Shown here piece by piece: positions 57,444 through 64,000 of a stretch of 64,000 bases of DNA (its first letter is position 1; every line of letters begins with the position of its first letter). The notes under the pieces are model-generated. The model had not been told where the DNA came from and made no database searches. It saw nothing but the letters and a program-made list of their open reading frames with translations. Location of the stretch: positions 4,278,002 to 4,342,001 of the forward strand of contig QCXZ01000138.1 of assembly GCA_025024175.1 (NCBI GenBank), written 5' to 3'. Source of the stretch: Rhyzopertha dominica. Its lineage: Eukaryota > Arthropoda > Insecta > Coleoptera > Bostrichidae. The translations under genes and the position numbers were made by a program.

Positions 57444-59181
57444 ATATAAGGTCGCCACAAAGTATGGATATTTCAGGTTCTGTATGACCGATTTTTCTGA
57501 AATTGGGCATGGGCCTATGGGTAATTAAATCCATTTTCAACTCCGTGTTAGCATCGAAAAGGATATTTTTCCCCATTTCAAAAACATATCATAAAGTGTA
57601 AATATAAAAGTTGAGACTGACAAAGAACGAAAAGAATGAAAATAATTACCTTTATCGCTAAATTGGACAAAAAAGCCAGATATTACCGAGTTTTTCTTGA
57701 CTGGTGATAATTTTCGTCCAGTTTGATCAATTTATTGGCGAATCGAGTACCCAAAAAGTAAAAAAAGAAAAACATGATTCCGTGAAAATGCAGTATTTTT
57801 TTTAAATTTATTCAATTAAATGCCTTAAAGCCTTGGATAAAAGTTTTCTAATGTTCTTTGTAACATATTTGGAGTAAGTTCTGAACTTCTGCCCTGATCG
57901 TCTTTTTAAATCTTCTGTATTATGTGGCCGATGGAGCATTAACACAATTATCAGATACCCCACAGGAAAAAATCAAACGGCGTCAGATCAGGAGAACGTG
58001 CTGGGCTTTCTATCGCTCCGCGCCTACCAATGCATCTGTCTGGAAATACCGCATTCAAATATCCACGACGTTGACTGCAAAATGGGGCGGGTGCACCATC
58101 TTGCTGAAAGCATATATGTTCAAAAGGACGCGCAGCATTTTCATGATTAGGGAACAGGCGAATAAGTTCTGGTGTAATGTGTTCGCGCAAAATCTGTAAA
58201 TGCCTTGACCGCATTCAAATTTCCATCGATGGAAAATGGCCCAATAATGTGCTCACCGATAATACCACACCAGATATTCACTTTCTGCGTGTGTTGTGTG
58301 TGGACTTGTTCCATCCAATGTGGATTTGTGTCCGACCAATATCTGCAATTATGTCTATTTACATTATCATTGAGGCAAAAAGTCGCTTCATCAGAAAACA
58401 TAATCCAATTTAAAATGTTTCTATCTTCATCTATGTTCATAGCAGTTTCTCAAAATTCTATCCTACGATCGAAATCATCTTCATTCGGTTCCTGTAATAA
58501 GTGATTTTTTTATGGATGAAACTTCTCTTTTTTCAAAATTTACTGAACAGATCTGCTAATATGGTAAGTGAAAGCACGTTGTTGTACGAAACACTTGGGA
58601 TTCTCTTGCACATCTAAAAGGACATTCAAGCTACTTTCCTCACTCGTAGCAACCTTTGGACGTCCTGGTTTTTGACGATTTTTGGCACTGGCGGTTTCGT
58701 CAAAACGTTGTAATGTTTTAATAACTGTTGATTGGTTCACGATCTTCCTGAATTGCATTGTAGAGTGCAAGTACTTCAGAATAACTTCGCCTTCCATCTC
58801 CATAACCAATCATCATCAAAATTTCGATGCGACCGTCGGTTAACTGAGGCATTGCGATTGCAAATAACAAAGTGAATGAAAATTATCACCAGTCAAGGAA
58901 AAATGGTAGTGCCTGGCTTTTTTGTGCATTTTAGTGATAAAGAAAATTGTTTTCACTCTTCAAGCAATAAATTGTACATTACATTACATACATTTTTGAA
59001 ATCAGGAATTTAAAAAATGCAACTTGCGCTCGTATCTCGGAAACGGGAGCTGACACTGAGTTGAAAAAGTTCCAGAAAACGTCTTTTAATTACCCATAGG
59101 CCCATGCACAATTTCAGAAAAATCGGGCGATCAGAATCTGAAATATCCTGCTGGTTCCATATATTGTAGCGATCTTGTATA
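57444..59181 (-). mobile_element. IS630/Tc1-superfamily transposon with long TIRs, copy 2
   Basis: Same element as at 19,044-20,781, including the same flanking bases, so it was duplicated with its surroundings rather than transposed. Confidence 0.8.
57825..58852 (-). pseudogene. IS630-type transposase, broken (copy 2)
   Basis: Shares the stops in the N-terminal half with copy 1, and adds small indels in the DDE half (for example around 58,088 and 58,203) that split IMFSDEATF..., FQQDGAP and SPDLTPFDFFLWG into different frames. Copy 1 keeps these in one frame. Confidence 0.8.
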
Positions 59182-59694
59182 AATCCTGAATTATCAGGCA
59201 TCATATGGTTATTTATTTCCTTTTTTTCTCTCGATGTTTATTTAATTATGCTTGGGCCGAATACAGTTCTTCAGAGGTGGGGGAATGTTTAAGCTATAAT
59301 TTGAATTTTCAATGCTAAGGATGGATAAGCATTGGCATCTATTCAAATTAAGCGATAAGAGCAACAGAAGGTAAAAAACAGTCACAAAAGACCACCAGTG
59401 TGTGTGAAGCTGATTAATAGCAAATTTACACGATCATCTAGTTTTAACTGTGATGTCAATCAAAAGGGGGTTCTTCATTCTCATCTCCTTATACTTCGCA
59501 ACCCCCTAAAGAGACGAAGAAGTAAGAAAAACTGGGTAAGCGTGTTTTCCTGTTTTATTACAATCACACGGTCTGGTGCAAGTTAAGATTGTTTTATCAA
59601 TTATGTACGTTTGGGTTATATTTTGATTTGTTTTAAGTTTATTTACATTATATAATTTAGGAAACTTCGCAATTGAATTATTTGAAATTATGAG

Positions 59695-60255
59695 TGAACT
59701 GCGGCGTCAGTAATTGAACTCTGAAGACTGAAAACTGCCTGTTCCATCCAATCGTGTGGAAAAGTGGCCAAGAAAGCGCCTGATTACTCTCCCTTTGCTT
59801 ACACCGAAAGCACTCCGTTAAAGCAAATAGGCCCCATCCGACTAGCCCCCGGCTCTTCCCGGGATTGCCATTTTTTATTTACTGCTCTGTGCAGCAAAGT
59901 GCCACTCCATCAATAAAAATAAACGAAGATAATTGCATTGTCCGATCGGATTTTAAACCTNTCGTACCGACGGAGGGCAATAAAAAATAGAATGGATGGC
60001 CAATGCGGACCAGGGAAAAGTTTTGCGCAAAATCTCACAAAGGTTCGCGTGGGAACGCCGCTGCTGAATGACTTTTTTTACGATCCGGTGACTTACAGGT
60101 GTCGGCCTACCTGTAAAAAGGCAATTGTGCCACTGATTCGGGGGCGTGCATGCCAAATACGGACCCGACGGAACTTTTCTGGTATAATGGGTCAGTTTAT
60201 AATGCATGGCTATAATAGGATAAAGGGGGTGTCGCGCTGGATTGGCACAATGATG
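59695..60255. promoter_or_regulatory. GC-rich island, copy 2 of 21,290-21,850
   Basis: Almost identical to copy 1. Single-base indels relative to copy 1 destroy its longest ORF, supporting a non-coding reading. Confidence 0.28.
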
Positions 60256-60542
60256 TTTTATTGACGCTGCCGGAAAAAATATTAATTCCTTTGCATGCTT
60301 TTAATAATGGATCGATATGGGACTGGACAGATATGTCAAAACCTTTGTATAAAAATGTTATTGTGCTTGACTGTACTGTGGTGTAGGTGTCTTTTTTTTG
60401 TCTGCGATATTGTCTCGGTTATTTCTTTATATAATAATAGTAAATCATTTGTTTTTGATGCTACTTCCAAACTTTTATTTTTGGCAAAGCCAAATACCAG
60501 CATTTCAACTGTATGACTAAATTAAAATACTAAAGACAAATA

Positions 60543-61310
60543 GACATATTGTAAAAGAAAAACTCCAACTGCAGAAAACTCCAATCAGATCTCTATTGTC
60601 TTAAGTCAGTCTTTAACACCTTCATCAACACTATGGATGGACGCAAAACCACCAGGCCATGCTGTACGGGGGCATCTGTTGACCATATGTCCAATTGTTT
60701 GGAGGGGATCTTCACATTCACAAGAAGGGTTGATAGATGAATCCCATTTATTAAGAAAAAAACTTGCATTTCCCATGACCAGTGCGAAGGCGATTCAGAG
60801 TGACCCAAGACCTTCTTGGGAGGTCAGTTCCTGCTACCTTTTCCGTAGGATCGTCTATAAGCTGCTGATTGAATATATCATGTTTCTTAAGTTGCCAAAC
60901 AGAACACCATCCATCTTCAATGGTATAAGGATCACGAAGGAAATATTCTGTTCACAGAGGTTTTCTAGAAGTTAGCCCAGTTGTAGGTAGCTCTTGCAGA
61001 TCTCGGAAAATCAGAAACTCATTAGGAGCTGATTGATATTTTTGCCAAGCTTTATATGTAGCAAACTGTCTGCGAATCTCAGGAGGAACAATGTTTGAAA
61101 GAATCGGAAGCCAAGGTTATGCAGTTGACTTAATTGTTCCAGTGATTAGTTGCATTGCAGTATTTAACTGAGTGTCAATTTTTCCTGTGTGATGACTGTT
61201 TTTCCAAACAGGACAGCAGTACTCAGCAGTGCTATAAAGCAAGGCAGTTGCAGAAGTACGGAGTACATACATAGATAAAGTATTTTCGCCTGACTTTGAG
61301 TGATCAAGCT
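60543..61310 (-). pseudogene. LINE C-terminal fragment with zinc knuckle (copy 2)
   Basis: Duplicate of 22,140-22,900 with the same truncation and frame breaks; the RTGHG and CxC..H..C segments are retained. Confidence 0.65.
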
Positions 61311-61603
61311 ATATAGAAGTCACTTAGGCATTTTTTCGGAAAGTGATTTTTCAACAATAAAAATTCTAAATTGCTTCTGAAGAGCGGGGGATAAGTGCGA
61401 ACATGAGGGTAAAGAGTGATAAAGGCCTGCGCAGTATAGAAGTTTCACGGTTTCCCAAGGAAAACCATAGAAAACTTCAAACGCAAATTTATCTCAAAAA
61501 CGGTATGTGTGGAGCGAAACGGACGAAAGTTTGGAAGCAGGATCAATAAACAAGTGTTTAACTATTATTATTTAATAACTTCCAAAGAACTCTACTACTC
61601 ATT

Positions 61604-61615
61604 ATTTCTTTATAT
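61604..61615. other. Empty RTE insertion site
   Basis: ATTTCTTTATAT occurs once here, continuous with flanks that in copy 1 are separated by the 3.35-kb LINE and its duplicated 12-mer. Confidence 0.95.
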
Positions 61616-62227
61616 GTTGATTTAATTGCAAATCTACGATATGTCCAACGATAAAGTTTTTGTTTCTGCGCCAAAACTGCCCAAAAAAACATTTTTTGCT
61701 TGCCTTGAAACCAGCAAGTCTGTGTTTAGAACTTTATTATTTTGACACAATGGAAAAAACGTTTATATTCCTCTTGACTGTGGACTTAGTAATGATTAAT
61801 TTTAACTTTAAAGTTTTTATCATATATTTTTGACAATTCTATAACAGTTTGCTGTTGTAAACGTTTATAAAATGTTGATTTTGGAGCAGGGAATTTATTT
61901 GATTCAATCTTGTGATATGGGTGAGCTAAGTTACTGAGTGTTTAACTTTCTCGCGAACTAATAAAAAGCTTTTAACAAGTGCATCTTTAAAAATTTTAAG
62001 AAACAGATGAATACCATGAAGAAGACATTGAGCTACCCTTTTGGGGTTGGAATCTGTGCAGAATTAATCACACACTGAAAAAATGTTGAAAAAAAGGGAA
62101 TTCAGCCATACAAACAGAAATTTAATTATTAAAATAGAAGTTACTCCTTTGAGGTATTATTGGAAGACAATCCAGTTACAGGAGAAAAAACAAAATTTGA
62201 TTTAATACAGAACATCCTTAGAATACA

Positions 62228-63056
62228 GGGTCGCTACAAAGTACTGTACAGCACTAACAGCTGGCAGTTAGAGGTAGTGGTAGGAGAATGCAAATTTGCC
62301 AGAATTCGATGTAATACTATGCAGGATAACCCAAATAATAATCACTTATACACCGCAAAATTTTGCCAACAGGTATAATATTAATAATGATATTAATAAT
62401 TAATAAAATATGACTAAGACCCCTAAGCCTATATATCATGTTTTAAGTAGTATGTAAACACAATAAGGTACTTTTTACTTCGTGGCAGTATATATTATCA
62501 TTTGAACGTTACACATTGCACATTAAAAAAAATCAATGCTGCATTACTGCCAGGAAGTAAATGGAGAACATTTTGAGCACCTTCTGTAATATAAATCTGA
62601 AAAAAATACAGCATCCACGGAAGCATGTTTTTCTTTTTTACTTTTTGGGTACCCACCCACCCGTTTCGCAATAAATTGGTCAAACTAGACGAAAATTATC
62701 ACCAGCCAAGGAAAATGGTAATACCTGGCTTTTTTGCCCATTTTAGCGATAAAGAAAATTATTTTCATTCTTTTGTTCTTTGTCAGGCTCAATTCATTAT
62801 AGTTACATTTTTATCAACTCAGAAGCAATAAATTGTACAAGTGTAATACATTTTTGAAGTCAGGAAAAATATCCTTTTCAATGATGTGCCTTTTAGCCCC
62901 TCTCTTCCCCTGCGCCCATATATTGGAAACAAGATCTGACACGGAGTTGAAAAACTCNAGAAAATGCATTTTAGTTATCTACAGGTCCATGTACAATTTA
63001 AGAAAAATCGGTCGAACAAAAGCTGATTCTGCTGGTTCCATACTTTGTAGCGACCC
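62228..63056. mobile_element. Short non-autonomous IS630-type relative (copy 2)
   Basis: Duplicate of 27,184-27,977. The ends GGGTCGCTACAAAGTA (left) and its inverse (right) are here identical, better preserved than in copy 1. Confidence 0.68.
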
Positions 63057-63419
63057 GNTATACAAAACATGATAAGAATTACAGAATATTAATGTTATTG
63101 AATGCTAAGAACATACTAAAGTACTCATTTTAATTTAATATTCAAATACACAAATATTGTTTAGAAAATTGGCAAAAGTCAGCAGCTAAAATAAGTTAAA
63201 ATTAATTATGTTAATTTGAGTTAAATTTACAAAATTGTGATTATAATATTAATTATAAGAAAGAACTTATTTTATTGGAATGATTATTAATATAAGCATC
63301 ACAATAAATGTTAAAAATTAATTATTATGAAAGTTTGATTTTATTTAGTCATATACCTATACAAACGTTATATAGTTTACGAAATTCTCTTTTCCTCTAT
63401 TTTATTCCTGACATGTATT

Positions 63420-63930
63420 AGCCCGATTTACAAACCTAGGTTGTTAGTTTACCCGAACCAAGGACCCCACCAAAATTCATCCCGACCCCCCTCTCGACCC
63501 AAACCGATCGGAAAGCATTATATCTATCAATGCCCATTTATTAGTCCACCACCCAGGATCAGCATTTCGCCCTTTGGAGCGATGTAAGATAACCGCAGAC
63601 AGATAGCGATCGTTCGATTCAGGCCGCAACCATTTTCTTCAAATGCGCTTTCATTCACGGATCCCTTTGTCATCCGAATGGATGCGTTACACTTCTGAAA
63701 GGCACGCGAGTAATATATTGCGAAATAATGTGAGAACCTGGACGTGTGTGTGTGTGTGGTCTCGTTCAGATAGGCCACGTATTCGTTTTCATTAGCATGC
63801 GCCGGGTGTTCGCAAACGGACCTAATTCCAAAGAGATAATTAATTTGGACAAATTAGGCCGGTCTTTGTAGGGAACACACGTATCCGTTTTACCTTTGCG
63901 CATATGGTAGCTGCTGCTGCCATGTGATAG
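63420..63930. promoter_or_regulatory. GC-richer island, copy 2 of 28,330-28,860
   Basis: Nearly identical to copy 1, including the GT repeat. Non-coding candidate regulatory DNA. Confidence 0.27.
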
Positions 63931-64000
63931 GAAAAACATGCTAAATGGGAATGTGCATGTACTGCAGATTAGAATTGGTGAAACTTATTACTTTGCAAAA

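Larger units (their letters stand above)
55472..64000. repeat. Long near-identical duplication, copy 2 (lacks RTE insertion)
   Basis: Collinear with 17,065-28,919 in the same orientation to the window edge, where the match is still continuing. Differences are mostly single-base substitutions and 1-3 base indels, for example a shortened TATCTATAATATTT near 55,805 and about 20 extra bases near 62,850. It includes copies of the inverted repeat, IS630-type transposon, LINE tail, both islands and the short TIR element. Confidence 0.95.

Noticed and set aside
1..64000. CRISPR array, bacterial operons or riboswitches
   Set aside because: The sequence is eukaryotic (spliced exons, LINEs, mariner). 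No regularly spaced short repeats of CRISPR type occur; tandem repeats seen are microsatellites or two-copy units.

Overview
This is an AT-rich, intron-containing, transposon-dense arthropod sequence, almost certainly an insect. The transposon set (mariner, IS630-type elements with a DUF4817-like N-terminus, RTE- and jockey-like LINEs, Penelope-like elements, a Crypton relative) fits a large insect genome such as a beetle's, but the species cannot be fixed from the sequence. Host genes occupy only a few per cent of the window.

Two host genes are recognisable, both on the minus strand. (1) At 2.07-7.97 kb lies a complete-looking gene for an LRRC27-like leucine-rich-repeat protein. It has four phase-compatible coding exons (about 381 aa) and a diverged second copy of its LRR exon 2 that also splices in phase. 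Its first intron holds a 1.33-kb mariner with intact TIRs and a broken transposase. (2) At 48.33-48.61 kb lies the GC-rich last exon of a C2H2 zinc-finger transcription factor; its upstream exons were not found here.

Layout: 0.4-1.1 kb Tc3-like relic; 2-8 kb LRRC27-like gene; 8.46-10.26 kb candidate DNA transposon with a dense octamer motif; 12.3-13.6 kb LINE relic; 15.0-17.2 kb MITE and Penelope relic; 17.07-28.92 kb first copy of a long duplication, carrying an IS630-type transposon, a LINE tail and a 3.35-kb RTE-like LINE; 29-34.6 kb three LINE fragments plus a Crypton-type tyrosine-recombinase relic; 37-41.5 kb more LINE pieces; 42.9-43.6 kb Ty3/gypsy gag fragment; 47.1-48.2 kb long foldback element; 49-51.8 kb Penelope-like element with GIY-YIG domain and another LINE; 52.5 kb a 145-bp hammerhead-ribozyme retroposon; 54.6-55.2 kb MITE; 55.37-55.47 kb a 100-N gap; 55.47-64.0 kb second copy of the duplication, without the RTE insertion.

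The most interesting system is a tiny retroposon present twice (52,499-52,643 and 32,759-32,904). It carries a type-I hammerhead ribozyme at the tip of an 18-bp hairpin. The 52.5-kb copy matches every catalytic-core position and has a 10-bp target-site duplication. The 32.8-kb copy has one core substitution and is fused to a 172-bp palindrome inside a 12-bp duplication that splits the Crypton relic. The Penelope-type ends in the window also show hammerhead-like motifs. The second major observation is that 55.47-64.0 kb is a near-identical copy of 17.07-28.92 kb with an empty RTE site, next to an N gap: either a retained alternative haplotype or a very recent duplication.
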